Of a stretch of 64,000 nt of DNA, positions 45,794 to 57,619 are shown piece after piece. Numbering within the stretch: the stretch's first letter is position 1; each line of letters opens with the position of its first letter. A program made the translations under genes and the position numbers. Below the pieces are notes generated by a model, which did no database searches, was not told the origin of the DNA, and was given only the letters and a program-made list of their open reading frames with translations. Source of the stretch: Pseudofabraea citricarpa (lineage: Eukaryota > Ascomycota > Leotiomycetes > Helotiales > Dermateaceae); contig JAPWGK010000001.1 of NCBI GenBank assembly GCA_029641185.1, positions 2,182,501 to 2,246,500 of the forward strand. The letters run 5' to 3'.

Positions 45794-48700
45794 ATGGGTA
45801 GCAGACTAGAAAAGGGCTCTGAGTCCGCAAGGAAACGCGTAGAGACCCATATATTTGAAGATGAAGAAGGCGAGGAATATGAAGGCTCCAAATTTGGTGG
45901 CTTTACTGAATACTTCCGACGGAAGAGGATCAAGCTGCAGAATCTGGACGCTGAGCTCCGTTCTTCTTCGAGCCAAAACCCTCAGATTTTTCGTGGAATC
46001 GTTGCTCAAGTCAACGGGTATACACAGCCTTCTCTCAACGATATCCATCGCTTGATTGTTACTCATGGGGGTGGATTTTCGCAGTACCTGGATGGGAAGA
46101 CTTCCGTTACACATATTATTGCTGCAAACCTTACCCCAAAGAAAGCCATCGAGTTTCGGAGATATCGGATAGTCAAACCGGCATGGATTGTAGATAGCGT
46201 GAAGGCGGGAAAACTGCTCCCCTGGGACGCTTACCGAGTACTCAACGAAGGGGTGGGCCAGCAAGTGTTAGGATTCGGCGATGGCAAAATTGTTAGCCAA
46301 GTTAATACCCAGCAAAGAGGGTATCGAGACCAAACTAATACGAGTTGGTACACAAGCCAAGTGAAGAATATCGCAGACGATATTGACGATGTGGATGGCC
46401 CTCAATTTCCCAGCACACAGCCACTTCTTCCACACGAAGCTGGCTATTCTTCTGCCAGTCAAATAAACAGAAGCATTGAGCCGATGAATCGGGATGCTGT
46501 TTTGCACAAAAAATCGAGTCAAACTTCCTCGGCGAGCTTTGATCTTTCATCTTCTTTAGAGGATGCCTTGAAGCAGGCTGGTCTCGAACTTAAGCCCGTC
46601 TCCCCACAAAAGGGTTTGTCTACGGAAATCTTAGCCACAGATAAGCATATCGCGGAAAACATGTCGAACCCTGTAGTCGATAAAGGTCCTTCTGAAAAAC
46701 CATCAGAATTAGATACCCGGTCTCCGTTGAAAAAAACGTCTGCTATGACAGCTGAGGAGCACAACGCCATTTTATTAGCAGATCCACATGTTAGGAAATC
46801 TTCAACAGCAAACCCAGAATTTCTAAAACAGTACTATTCAGAATCGCGCTTGCATCACTTATCAACCTGGAAAGCGGATCTCAAATCCAGATTCCAGCAA
46901 ATGGCGTCCGAAAGGTCAGCTTCGCAGAAGCAGTCATTGCAAAGAAAGCCAGGGGCTAGAAGATACATCCTTCACGTTGACTTCGATAGTTTCTTTTGTG
47001 CAGTGTCACTTAAAAGTGCACCAGAGTATGTTGACAAGCCTGCAGTTGTAGCACACGGCAGTGGTACTGGATCCGAAATTGCAAGTTGCAACTATCCTGC
47101 CAGAGCTTTCGGTATCAAAAACGGAATGTGGATGAAGCATGCATTGAAGCTTTGTTCGGATATCAAAGTATTGCCATATGACTTTCCTGCCTACGAAGAA
47201 GCAAGCAAAGGTTTCTATGAGGCTATTTTAGATGTTGGCGGAATCGTCCAGAGTGTTAGTGTAGATGAGGCACTACTTGATGTTACTAGCTTGTGCCTTC
47301 CTGCAGGAGGATCGAGTGGAATCGGGCTTAGTGAGAACATCATATGGCGCGAACAGGAGAAAGCCGATCAACTAGCCCACGGACTAAGAGTTCGTATTAA
47401 GGAAAAGACAGGGTGCGAGGTTTCCGTTGGTATCGGAGGCAATATACTCCTCGCGAAAGTCGCATTACGAAAAGCGAAACCAGCCGGCCAGTATCAAGTT
47501 AAGCCAGAAGAGGTTTTGGACTTCCTTGGCGGCCTCAGTGTTGAGAATTTGCCCGGCGTAGCTCACAGCATAGGGGGCAAACTTGAGGAAATTGGAGTCA
47601 AATCTGTAAATGATGTTCGCCAGTTATCAAAGGATAGACTCATGACAGTCCTTGGTCCCAAAACTGGCGAGAAAATTTGGGAATATTCACAAGGGATTGA
47701 TCGTACGGAAGTAGGAGATCAAGTCATTCGAAAGTCAGTCTCAGCGGAAATTAACTGGGGTATACGATTTATATCTCAACCGGAGGCCGAAGAATTTGTT
47801 CAAAACTTATGTGGAGAACTGCAACGCAGGTTGGTTGACCAGAGGGTCAAAGGGAAGCATTTCACTATGAAAATAATGCGAAAGGCTGCAGATGCGCCTT
47901 TAGACCCCCCAAAACATCTGGGCCATGGCAAGTGCGATACATTTAACAAGAGTATAGTTCTTGGTGTGGCAACCAACAATGCAGAAGTATTAGGACGCGA
48001 AGCGATATCTATCTTAAGGAGCTATGGATTTTCCCCAGGAGAACTTCGAGGGCTAGGGGTGCAAATGACAAAATTGGAGCCGGTCAAGGCAAACGCTTTC
48101 CCTGAAGGTAGTCAACGACGTATCAATTTCGCATCGGCTGGGCCCAGACTGGCCAGAAAGACCACCGAAGATCCTATTGACGACCCTGAATCACCGAAGA
48201 GCAGAAATCAAGCTACATCTGCTGCGACTTTACCGGTAAATAGGGGTTCCATCAACACAATCGCTACACCTCAAAGACTCAAGAGGTTACCCAGCCCCTC
48301 ACAGGATGACGAAGACCCCATCAATGATGAGCTTAGTCCACTCAGAGGAAAATCTACACCAATCCACCCAGCAGCTATGATCACGAAAGCCAATGCCGCT
48401 GATAATAGTGCAAAGAAGCTTTTGAATCTTACAGGTACCCAGTTTGTGATACCAACACAGATCGATCAATCAGTTTTAGCTGAGCTCCCACAAGACATTC
48501 GCTCCAAACTTCTTGCGCAAAGCAAGATCCGTCCAGCTTCCAGAGCTCAAACACCGACAATACAATCACGCTCGCAAAGTCCTGCCTTGTGTGTTCCTGC
48601 ACCTTTACCATCACAAGTTGATCCCGAAGTGTTTGAGGCATTGCCAGAAGATGTGAAAGCTGAGGTTCTAGCTTCTTACACTGCTCATACGACCAATCCT

Positions 48701-49468
48701 CAAACCACAAATCAGATGTTATTACCGCAATCCCCCCGAAAACCTCGACCATTGCCGCCGAAGAAAACAACCCCCACAAAGCGACGCGGTAGACCCAAAG
48801 GAGCGCTCAATCGACCAAAGCATGACCCTCATTCTACACTCATGCAATCAAATTTTGTTCCAGCTAAGCGAATTGATCTGGTAAACAAAGACCAAGCAAC
48901 CGACTCCGATGGTTATACTTCAGACACTCTTGATCCAGAATTCTTGTCTGCCCTACCTGAGGACGTCCGCCTTGAGATAATTGCTGAGCACCGTCAAAGC
49001 CGGCTTGCTAAAAAGTCACATCTTTTCCTGACCACAGCTAACTCTTCTAAGCGAAGAAAGCATGTTCCGGAACCCTCGATACCTGGAGGCAGGAGACTGC
49101 GTCTTCCACCCCGGCAACGAAAACCGACATTCACGACTCAAAACTTAAGTACACTTAGCGAGTTAAGAGAAACAATCAAGGAATGGTTTAGAGAGTTTCA
49201 AAACGAGGGACCAGACGCAGAGGATGTAGGAGCTCTTGAAAGGTATTTACGCCGTGTTGTACTTGATGAGAGAGACCTGGGCAAAGTTGTAGGGATATGC
49301 AAATGGATTGCCTGGCTTATCGATGATGCCGAGGAGACAGAAGCTATGAATGACATTACGATTGACAGCGGAATAGGAACGCGCGCGTGGATGGTTGCAC
49401 TCACCGGGATTCAGGAACGAGTTCAGGAAGCAGTGAAGGAGCGAGGTTTAGGCCGGTTGGATATATAA
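45794..49468 (+). CDS. REV1: DNA repair protein REV1 (Y-family deoxycytidyl transferase)
   Basis: A single exon of 1224 residues, starting in good context (GCCATGG). In order: a BRCT domain (about 60-150, QIFRGIVAQVNGYT to PAWIVDSVKAGKLLPW); the Y-family polymerase core (about 390-650), with ILHVDFDSFFCAVSL and SVDEALLDVT supplying the catalytic acidic residues; the little-finger domain (about 680-770); three ubiquitin-binding motifs centred near residues 900, 950 and 1055 (each with a Leu-Pro core as in LPQDIRSKLL, LPEDVKAEVL and LPEDVRLEII); and the C-terminal Rev7/polymerase-binding domain (about 1120-1224). REV1 inserts dCMP opposite abasic and bulky lesions and scaffolds translesion synthesis with polymerase zeta on ubiquitinated PCNA. 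A basic patch near 1000-1012 (PTKRRGRPKG) may aid nuclear entry or DNA binding. Confidence 0.97.
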   Translation: MGSRLEKGSESARKRVETHIFEDEEGEEYEGSKFGGFTEYFRRKRIKLQNLDAELRSSSSQNPQIFRGIVAQVNGYTQPSLNDIHRLIVTHGGGFSQYLDGKTSVTHIIAANLTPKKAIEFRRYRIVKPAWIVDSVKAGKLLPWDAYRVLNEGVGQQVLGFGDGKIVSQVNTQQRGYRDQTNTSWYTSQVKNIADDIDDVDGPQFPSTQPLLPHEAGYSSASQINRSIEPMNRDAVLHKKSSQTSSASFDLSSSLEDALKQAGLELKPVSPQKGLSTEILATDKHIAENMSNPVVDKGPSEKPSELDTRSPLKKTSAMTAEEHNAILLADPHVRKSSTANPEFLKQYYSESRLHHLSTWKADLKSRFQQMASERSASQKQSLQRKPGARRYILHVDFDSFFCAVSLKSAPEYVDKPAVVAHGSGTGSEIASCNYPARAFGIKNGMWMKHALKLCSDIKVLPYDFPAYEEASKGFYEAILDVGGIVQSVSVDEALLDVTSLCLPAGGSSGIGLSENIIWREQEKADQLAHGLRVRIKEKTGCEVSVGIGGNILLAKVALRKAKPAGQYQVKPEEVLDFLGGLSVENLPGVAHSIGGKLEEIGVKSVNDVRQLSKDRLMTVLGPKTGEKIWEYSQGIDRTEVGDQVIRKSVSAEINWGIRFISQPEAEEFVQNLCGELQRRLVDQRVKGKHFTMKIMRKAADAPLDPPKHLGHGKCDTFNKSIVLGVATNNAEVLGREAISILRSYGFSPGELRGLGVQMTKLEPVKANAFPEGSQRRINFASAGPRLARKTTEDPIDDPESPKSRNQATSAATLPVNRGSINTIATPQRLKRLPSPSQDDEDPINDELSPLRGKSTPIHPAAMITKANAADNSAKKLLNLTGTQFVIPTQIDQSVLAELPQDIRSKLLAQSKIRPASRAQTPTIQSRSQSPALCVPAPLPSQVDPEVFEALPEDVKAEVLASYTAHTTNPQTTNQMLLPQSPRKPRPLPPKKTTPTKRRGRPKGALNRPKHDPHSTLMQSNFVPAKRIDLVNKDQATDSDGYTSDTLDPEFLSALPEDVRLEIIAEHRQSRLAKKSHLFLTTANSSKRRKHVPEPSIPGGRRLRLPPRQRKPTFTTQNLSTLSELRETIKEWFREFQNEGPDAEDVGALERYLRRVVLDERDLGKVVGICKWIAWLIDDAEETEAMNDITIDSGIGTRAWMVALTGIQERVQEAVKERGLGRLDI

Positions 49469-49672
49469 ATCCCCTAGATTATTTGAACATTGACTTTAAA
49501 AACAATATAAAGACTTCTAAACATTATATCTTGAATTGAACAACGCCTCGCATGTCGCCAAGAGAACTCTCAACTGTCAGAGGAGCTCAAAACTCCAAAA
49601 GGTATGTAAAACGCGCCAACAATAACTAAATAAGCCTTAGGTTCAAGCCAAACCCGTTCTTTATACCTCTCA

Positions 49673-50246
49673 TCAAGCTAGTATCAACAAGCCTCCCATT
49701 GCAACGCCAAGGGCAAGCCCACTCAAGCCACCGATTCTCTGAGCAGCATTCTTGCTATCATCGCTCTGCTGATAAACGGAGAGTGTAAGTGCCCCACCAC
49801 AGATTTGTGTATCGTTTGCGACGCAAGGGAGATTGCACTGATCGTCGCCTAATTGAACCGAGAGAGACGAGATATACGGCGAGCAATAGCATTCCCTTTC
49901 TCATATATCAGTTTTGCAACTCCTTTCAAGGCGAAGGACGGCCTTACTTTGTATATTCCAGACCAGCATATCTATCAGTTCCGCAATAATCCAGACACAC
50001 CTGCACGGTCATGTTCTCGAGGGATTCGGTCGTGCCGTCTAAAGCTCGCGTATGTGCCGTATTGTTCAACTCAGTCGTCTCGTTGAAGCACCCGAGATAC
50101 TCCCATCGCCCGCTCGAGGCGAGGATTGTTGGTACTGGGGTGCTCGTTGCTGTTGCTGAGGCTGTGCTGCTTTGTGCTGCGGCCATGGTCACAAAGAGCA
50201 GGCCGCAGAGAAGATGCACAACGCGAGACATCAATTGAGTTGCCAT
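49673..50246 (-). CDS. WSC-domain cell-surface protein
   Basis: Two exons (49948-50246 and 49673-49895) give 173 residues. A signal peptide (VVHLLCGLLFVTMAAAQ) is followed by a short Ser/Thr stretch and one WSC domain (about 48-140): YLGCFNET, MTVQVCLDYCG, YAGLEYTKECYC, QCNLPCVANDTQICGG and LTLSVY carry the eight spaced cysteines and the closing GG. The C-terminus ends in a hydrophobic tail (GLALGVAMGGLLILA), consistent with a GPI signal or a membrane anchor with no cytoplasmic tail. WSC domains bind wall carbohydrate; this small form lacks the long stalk of Wsc1-type stress sensors. The intron acceptor is AAG, and the join makes a Lys codon. Confidence 0.88.
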
Positions 50247-52155
50247 TCTGCGAGATGGAGATGGGTAAAGAGCGAGAAGAGCAAAGAGACGGCTGGGCTG
50301 AACAACATCGTGTTGTTGTCGCTGTACTATTGATACGAAAGCGGCTCGGCGCGCAGTCAGCTCTGTTGGGATTAGTGCTGACGCTTGAGAAGTCTCACCA
50401 CGTGACTACGAGTACAGGGATCAAATATTCTCACTGGCTTCGGCCTCTTCTTATTCTCAATTCTCTATGGATGCGTTTTCTCATGAGTATATTCGACTGC
50501 AGCAGTGTCATGTCATTTAATCCGCTGGTATCTGCCCAGAACTGCATCTACTTTACTGTCGGAGGTAGGTACGGCATTAATCTTGCTACAAGTACGGACG
50601 AAATTGCCCAAAATTCGGAGCCTCTAGTATTTGATACTGAAGGTAAAAATGTCAAGTGCGCATTGTTCTTTTATCTTAGATCCTATTATACTTTTGGTAC
50701 AGGCGAGTTTGATTTGGCTATTTCCATATTCAAGCAAATTTGCCTGACCATAAGTCTGCAAGTTATTAATGATACCAGCATATTTGGTTTGGGTAAGAGA
50801 GTACAAACCCTCCGAAGTTGGATAAAAAAGCAGATCACCAGGACGTTTCTAACGAAACACCCATACGGATCGAGTCAGCTCTAACCCACATCAGTAACCG
50901 TGGTTTCGTTGCAGAATTATGATTAATTTTGTTGGCTTCGACTTTGAATGGTTTAGATGAACCCATCATCCGAGTTGCTTAGCATTTGATACTTGTGGAT
51001 GACCACCTTTATTATCTCTGTCCCAATCCCATATCTACAACTATATAAAGGGCCCTCCACTCTTCAATCCGGGACATCCTGTCACATCTATCAACCGTCG
51101 CCAAATATTCAGACGTCGCAGAGCAATCTCTATGTGGCATCATTGATCAGGGAGTTGCCGTCGTATAGCTTTCTCACTTCCCAAAAACGGGGAAAGATAC
51201 GCTGTTCTTAGGGAAATTCGCCTTTCCCTTAGGTAGGATTAGCTGTAATTATCATGCTGCTGTCAGCTTACTTCCTGTTATCAGTTGGTTTTCTGTTATC
51301 ATCATTTTCACGGTGAGTCTTTGTGCCTTCGCGGAATAGTTAATGCGGCAAGAAACAAGTAGATCTTTCTAGAAGGTTATACCTAATTGTCTGTCTATAC
51401 CCTGCTCAAAGTAGTGACCGTCGTGAATTGTTTGATTGGTTGTCGAGTGTAATATACATAAACCACCACCTTAGTAAAGTGATAGACATGCTCAGGTTCG
51501 GGTGGCTGGCTCTTAGAAAAGCCAGAATCTCATGAATGGATGGATTTCAGCTCTTCCTCAATATCGCGGCTACAGGGGATTCCAGGTCCAGGCAAGAAAA
51601 TGCTCGTAGCGAGAGCGATCGAATAAGGCCAGCGGCCATCAGCAGAATCGTAAGTTCCCGATGACGGAGCATTTGTGCTAAGTTTAAAATCGAATCAAAT
51701 CCTTCTAGGGTGGTCATCATAGTCATTCCAAAGTCTTTAGTGTCACAAAAGCATCAGACAGTTAAGTACTCGATTCAGAGCATAGAACAAAAGCTAGAAA
51801 ATTGGTACCTCCTATCATTCTAAACTATACCCAATCAAATTCTAGCCAAATCATGAGCTCGGCATCAAATTTATCATAATATGGCAGCAGTCCAGAATAG
51901 CATCTGATTTGGACATGGAAATCATGCAGGCTTCGTATAATTTTACCCACAGGTATATCTCCGATTGGTCCAATACCTTGAATTTCCTGGAACATGTGCA
52001 ATCAAAGGCACATCTGGAAGCGGCAACCTCAGCCAGCAAGAGACCCACTACATACAGCGGGGTACCGTTATCGAATAGGCTACTTCGTTTTGAAATCATA
52101 GATAAGTGCTTTGAGGTCGCTCATCACCATGACTTTATAGTCAAAGAACTTCAAA
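50247..52155. other. intergenic region with an orphan TATA box
   Basis: No supported gene in 1.9 kb. A strong TATATAAAG lies at 51042-51050, but the ATGs downstream of it open only very short frames. A long plus-strand open frame at 50126-50884 is the shadow of the WSC first exon plus non-coding sequence. The rest shows nothing recognised. Confidence 0.45.
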
Positions 52156-53869
52156 ATGTCAATTTCAACAATCCAATACTCTCCAGTTACTATAACATTT
52201 GTTTTCATCGGTCTCTCTATTGCGTATTCCAGCTGTCTAGTTATCTACCGGCTTTTCTTCAGCCCTTTGTCTCGTATTCCGGGCCCGAAGTTAGCGGCTG
52301 CTACTCAACTTTATGAATTTTACTATAACGTAATTAAACGGGGACAGTTTATATTCAAAGTTGAAGAACTGCATATGGCTTATGGTATTATCCAAATTGA
52401 AATCACTTCCATATCTATATTTAACCAATTATAGGACCTATTGTTCGCATCAATCCTTTCGAAGTGCATATTGACGATCCAGAATTTTATGATACCATTT
52501 ACTCAAATTCAGAACGACGGGATAAATCAATATGGCATACACAATGGCAATCACAAAAGCATGCGAGCCAAGCAACACGAGATCATGATCATCATCGTCA
52601 GCGACGGGTTGCCTTGAGTCCTTTCTTCTCCAAGCGACAAATTCAGAAATTCTCTCCTTTCGTACAAACTCGAATGGATTTGTTGTGTCATCGGCTTGAG
52701 AATGAATACAAAGGGTCTGATAAGATTATCAACCTCGGCGATGCACTTTCATGCTTCACCACAGACGTTATCACTGAATTCATTTTTGAGAATAATTTCA
52801 ATTTTCTTGAGTGTCCGAACCTTATCTCGCCTCTTTCAAGAGCTCTATATGGGCTTTGCGACGGAACACACTACTACATGTATTTCCCTTGGTTGATGGA
52901 CATGATCAAAATTCTGCCGAGAAAGTTGGTGGAATGTATAGATCCAGGTCTCCGTCCCTTTCTACAGATGAGTGATGTAAGCAATCTCCATCCTAATGTT
53001 TAGATAAGAGTTACTCACAAACTATGTATAGGATACCGAGGCACAAGTCAAGGAAATCATGGACAGTAGCAAAGATTTGAAAAGCACAGAAACAATGGAC
53101 CAGCCAACAATCTTTCATGAGATGCTTTTCAAGTCAACTCTCCCGTCCCATGAGAAAAGCGCACAGCGATTAAACGACGAAGCAATTACGTTGCTTGCGG
53201 CTGGGATTGAAACTACCAAAGGGACTCTTGTTGTAGCCATGTTTTACTTGTTGGACCAACCCGAGATTCTCAAAAGGCTGAAGGAGGAGGTAGTCACGGT
53301 ATTCCCCGAAGTCGATACACCACCAACGTGGAGTACTCTTGAGACTTTGCCTTATCTGTCAGCGGTCATTCAAGAATGTGGGTTCAAGCTCTTAAACCTT
53401 CAAGCTTCCTGCTAACATCCAGAATCCAGCTCTCCGTCTTTCATATGGTGCAAGTCTCCGACTTCCTCGCATCTCACCATACAAAACAGTAATTTACAAG
53501 GAATACGTTATCCCGGCTGGGACGCCTATGTCAACATCAAATTATACAATGGCGCACAACGAAAGCATCTTTCCAAACTCCCATGAGTTTCAACCGGACC
53601 GTTGGATCGAAAATGGTGGGAAGATCGTTACTGCCAACGGCGAGGAAAGACCGCTCTCTCGCTACCAAACAACTTTCTCCAAAGGGTCTCGCATCTGCCT
53701 GGGTATAAATCTCGCTTATGCTGAGCTTTATATTGGCTTGGCGAATATGGTGAGGAGGACAAATCTGAAATTGTATGAGACTACGATTGAGGATGTGGAG
53801 TGCCAAGCTGATCTGTTTTTACCAAAACCTAAGGTTGGAAGCGAAGGTGTCAAAGTAAAGGTTGTTTGA
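52156..53869 (+). CDS. cytochrome P450 monooxygenase (trichodiene-oxygenase-like group)
   Basis: Exons 52156-52384, 52435-52976, 53032-53377 and 53430-53869 give 518 residues. An N-terminal membrane anchor (about 10-32) is followed by the hinge [27 protein letters not shown] is typical of the fungal CYP group that includes trichodiene oxygenase. The I-helix reads [13 protein letters not shown] (about 305-318), E-x-x-R is in QESLRLSYG, and the heme loop is [10 protein letters not shown] with the iron-ligand Cys near residue 462. An ER-bound, NADPH-reductase-dependent hydroxylase is expected; the substrate is unknown. No terpene or polyketide synthase is nearby in this window, so a cluster role is not supported. 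The intron 3 join creates QES. Confidence 0.92.
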
Positions 53870-54796
53870 AATATATGATGGTGCATCATTGAATCCTTCC
53901 GATGGTTGCTGATAATTCGGTTTTTGGTTATTGTCATGTTCATTGATTCTCAAGAATGTAGCGAACACATATTTACTTATGAACAATTGAACGGAACTTA
54001 GTTCCTGGGGATTTATTCATTGAATTCGAAGAGAAATGGCACAAGCTATCATGAATAAATAGTACTCAATCAAAGAAAAAAAGGCAATTAGTCCACGGTG
54101 CGACCCGCCGTGAGTAGGTTCTAGCAGCATATACCACTACGTATATTGCTGACTAGTTGCACCCAGACTTGTATTGTTAGTTGTTGGGCCATTGCCATAA
54201 AAAGAACAGTGCATAAGGAAATATTCTATTTCATTTTCTTATATGCTCTTCAATTCCTTATTTCTGAGCGCTTGTTATAACTCTTTCTTTTTCAAATTAT
54301 CACATGAAATAGAAACCTACTGAGCCTTGCCCAAGCTCTGAAATCTGTCTGCAGCTCAGCCATCATTGCGGCGCATGCGGCATATGTTTTTGTAAGCACT
54401 AGTTCATTTATGTGGAATTTATCCATACTTGCCGTGTACGCCAAGCACCAGGCATCGATGAGGCATAATAAAATCAGAGGTAGCTTAGTTAGTTAAACAG
54501 ACCTGTCAAAAAGTGTATTGTACGTACAGCTTCACGAATGAGAAGGCCTCGCTAGACTTATGGGGAACACTAACATCACCCGATCCGCGGGCAAGGTCAT
54601 GATCGGCGATCTGCCAGAATGCCAACGACATTTGCCAACTCCTATTTGACGCAATTTACGGCTTCACGAGGCTGGAATACTTCAACGTCGTGTGGACAAG
54701 GGCGGGATAAATATCCACCGATCGACCTCCTCTAATACTTAAGCACGGCCTGCTTCGTCAATGGTCTGATGCGTTCCCCTAACCGCAAAAACCACA
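53870..54796. other. intergenic region
   Basis: AT-rich 3' flank of the P450 and upstream region of the LURP-one-like gene. A short hairpin (CACGG...CCGTG) lies at about 54093-54111. No coding frame seen. Confidence 0.4.
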
Positions 54797-55432
54797 ATGG
54801 GATCTCGGAAAGAATACGATATAACAACCACCAACTGGTGGCGCAATAAGGCTACGGTGACAGATGATACTTCCACAACACCAACCTACGAACTTGATCT
54901 TGCTTTCGTGAAAGGCGATGTCCAGAACAAGCCTGGAGTGCACAGTGTCATTCTCCGCAAACCAGCTTCTTCAGATGCAGGCTCAGAATCCCAAATACTA
55001 GGAGTGTCCGATCTTCATTATTCAACGATATCACAGCCGATCCACATTTGTCTCGGGGATCCAGACGCTGCACCTAACGACGCGATATGGGAATGTTTGC
55101 AAGTACGAGAGAAGTGGAAAACCAACGGCTTTGAATTGAGTGTTAATTTAGGAGGTGATATGGGAAGGAAAATCTTCGATTGGAAGAGGACGCATGATGT
55201 TGATGGTGCAGGCGTGATACGAAAAAAAGTAGATTTCTTCAACCTGAAAATGATCGAGAGGGAGACTGGAAATGTGGTGGCCAAGTTTATACACAACTCC
55301 TGGCCCGGGAAGAAGAGAGGTGTTTTGCTGTTGGAAGAATTCGATGGTGGAGAGAATTGGGAAAGCATTGTGCTTTTAAGTAGTATGGGGGTAGTAGAGT
55401 ATTTGAGGAAAGTAAGCGGAATGTCTTGGTAA
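54797..55432 (+). CDS. LURP-one/tubby-C-like fold protein, unknown function
   Basis: A single exon of 211 residues with no signal peptide or membrane span. The sequence alternates strands in a way seen in fungal LURP-one-related (tubby C-terminal-like) proteins: LGVSDLHYST, HICLGDP, WECLQVREKWKTNGFELSV, RKIFDWKRTHD, LKMIERETGNVVAKF, and the final helix SMGVVEYLRKVS, which plugs the barrel in this fold. Members may bind membrane lipids, but the molecular role is not established. The fold call is from pattern resemblance only; the coding call is firmer. Confidence 0.7.
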   Translation: MGSRKEYDITTTNWWRNKATVTDDTSTTPTYELDLAFVKGDVQNKPGVHSVILRKPASSDAGSESQILGVSDLHYSTISQPIHICLGDPDAAPNDAIWECLQVREKWKTNGFELSVNLGGDMGRKIFDWKRTHDVDGAGVIRKKVDFFNLKMIERETGNVVAKFIHNSWPGKKRGVLLLEEFDGGENWESIVLLSSMGVVEYLRKVSGMSW

Positions 55433-55629
55433 GAGGTTTGGAGAGGGAATTTTTTCACATTTCGAGTCATGGCAAATTGAAATGGCATAATTACTTAGTA
55501 GTACAGAGCAATTAAAATATATTGGATACAGACTTGAGCACGGACTGTAGAGTCTTATAGTATAAAGGTATGTTGCAGATGATCGCCCAAGAACTTAACG
55601 CTTCATCTATTCTAATTTTTTATCGCCAC

Positions 55630-57619
55630 TCAACACAAATCCCAACCATGAAAACAGTTTCTGGAATCGGAGTAGAACTTTATACCATCTCCAACAACAT
55701 GAACTTGCTTATCGCGGCCATACTTCTTTTCGGACCTTGTAACTGAAAAGGAACAATCAACTGGAGTGTATTCCAATAAAATGTCATTGAGAATGACTGT
55801 TGCAAACTTGAGCTTTATCTCTTCTAGACCTGATTGAGGGTCATTGGAGAAGATTTGCTCTAAAAGTCCAATGACTGCTCTCTTCGCTTGAGCTTCATGC
55901 AGGGGAGTTACGCGATCATGGTAGGAGAGATCGCCGCTACGAATCGCGTCGGAAAATAGAGATGCCTCTTCGTGAAGCTCAATGGTCAGTCGCAATCTCC
56001 GAAGATGTGTAAATTTGGTAAGGAGTGCTGCTCGGGTATCCCCGAGTCTCACATTCTTGGTCCCGTTAGTAGTACGAGAGAAAATATCAGGATTAATGAA
56101 CTGTAATTTTTTCTTAGTGAAAGAGACATACTTGGAGAAGCCTGTGATCTTACCCATTCTGCATCTTCCACGCTAATGTCGATCTTGAGGTCAGAAATAT
56201 TATGGCAGTAAAGAAGCTCTTCCACTTGTTCTGAAGTTAATAGAGGAACTCGTTTTCTGTCAACGCTTCCGCCCCCAGCTGACCCGATAGTAAAACTTGG
56301 CGGACTATACACCGCAACCTTGCAGAGAGATTTTTTATGTTTATCAATCGCCGCCCAACAGCTGTTAATACTTCCTGTTTTGTTTATAATACTTAATTCT
56401 TCAAGAGAATCCAAAGATGAAATGAAGGAGAGAGCCGCCGGTATGCTGTCAATTCGCTTAATATCGAAAACAATATGAAGGACTCTCAAGTTCGGAACAC
56501 GCCCTTCCAGTTGCTTAAATGGAAGCTGAATCGAGAGGCCACTGAGCTTAAGGTACTTGAGATGGGTCCATTTCGGAACCTGGCTTAGCAACATGTATGT
56601 AAGATCGTGAGTACTCTGCCGTTCTATAGCCTCGTATCCTGGGACGACATAATTCCACGAAGGCCAAACAATTTCCTGGAGCTGAGGAAGTTGAAACCCT
56701 TCTGGGAATAGGATATCAGATTCTGATGGAATCATGTCTCGTATAATCTCTAGTTCGGAATTAAATATAATTTCACGTGATTCGATACCAGAAACCGATA
56801 GGTTTAGGGACTCCAGTCTTGGACTTTGAGATATCATGCGTGCAATAATGCATATGTTAGAACGCAGTGATTCTACAGGCTCACCAAGTCTGCGGCTAAC
56901 TTCCCAGAGGATATCGAGTTCCAGTGACGAGAGAAGCGGCGACGACAGAAGGCGCACATCAGGATAAATTCTTCCCTCAGAACTGAAAGGAACATATACG
57001 TGAAGTTTTAATTCAGGCCATTTTTGCTCGAGCTTTGATATCAGGCACTCTGGAATGTTTGCCTGCGAGTGCCAACTTTACAGCGTTAGTAGGCTATTGG
57101 ATGCATTCTCCAGCATCACGATTCAGGGATTGGAAGCCACCTATTTGCTAAACATGGTTACTACCATATTCAACTTCGATAAAGGCCAGTCACTTGACGA
57201 AATCGAATTAGATCCCGGGTCGTACAGACTCACAAGTCGCCACATGTAGAACAATAATAAATGAAGGCCACACACCGGACTGATTTCAATGTCTGAACGT
57301 TACCTAGTATTCTCATTACAGAGCTAACGCTTATACTGCCGGAGCCGAGGGTATATGGCATAATAATCTCTCTCACATGTCGTGATATCTCGTGGTCCTT
57401 GTTCATCAAATCTTCTGTAACGTTTTTCCCGCGCTGAGCCCACCATTCTTGGGAGGGCAACTTGATGGAGCGGCACAACACCGGATAGGCGAGTTTGCGA
57501 CAAGCTTTGGATACCCTGACCAGAGAAGGGAGCGATGTTGGGGAGATGGCGTCCAGCTGCTGTAGAATGAGATGAAGAATGTCGTCATTGAGGTCCAAGA
57601 GGTTGCGACAAGGACTCAT
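55630..57619 (-). CDS. F-box-like protein with leucine-rich region
   Basis: Exons 57276-57619, 56154-57075 and 55630-56055 give 563 residues. The N-terminus carries an F-box-like motif (NLLDLNDDILHLILQQL, then SLPSLVRVSKACRKLAYPVL). The body has irregular leucine-rich repeats, for example LKYLKLSGLSIQLPF, NLRVLHIVFDI and SLEELSIIN. F-box proteins recruit substrates to SCF ubiquitin ligases, with the repeats as the binding surface. Intron 1 is long for this window (200 nt, GTGTGT donor, TACTAAC branch, AAG acceptor). It is supported because the join restores a Leu-Lys-Ser-Val-Arg-Trp stretch and an IPECL...KWPELKL motif usual after the first repeats. Intron 2 also has a TACTAAC branch. The target is unknown. 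Confidence 0.82.

Noticed and set aside
50126..50884. A 252-codon plus-strand frame
   Set aside because: It begins antisense to the WSC first exon and continues through non-coding DNA; no domain, no splice logic, and the WSC gene on the other strand is clear.
49673..57619. A secondary-metabolite cluster around the P450
   Set aside because: Neighbours are WSC, LURP-one-like and F-box genes; no backbone synthase, tailoring set or dedicated transporter is present.
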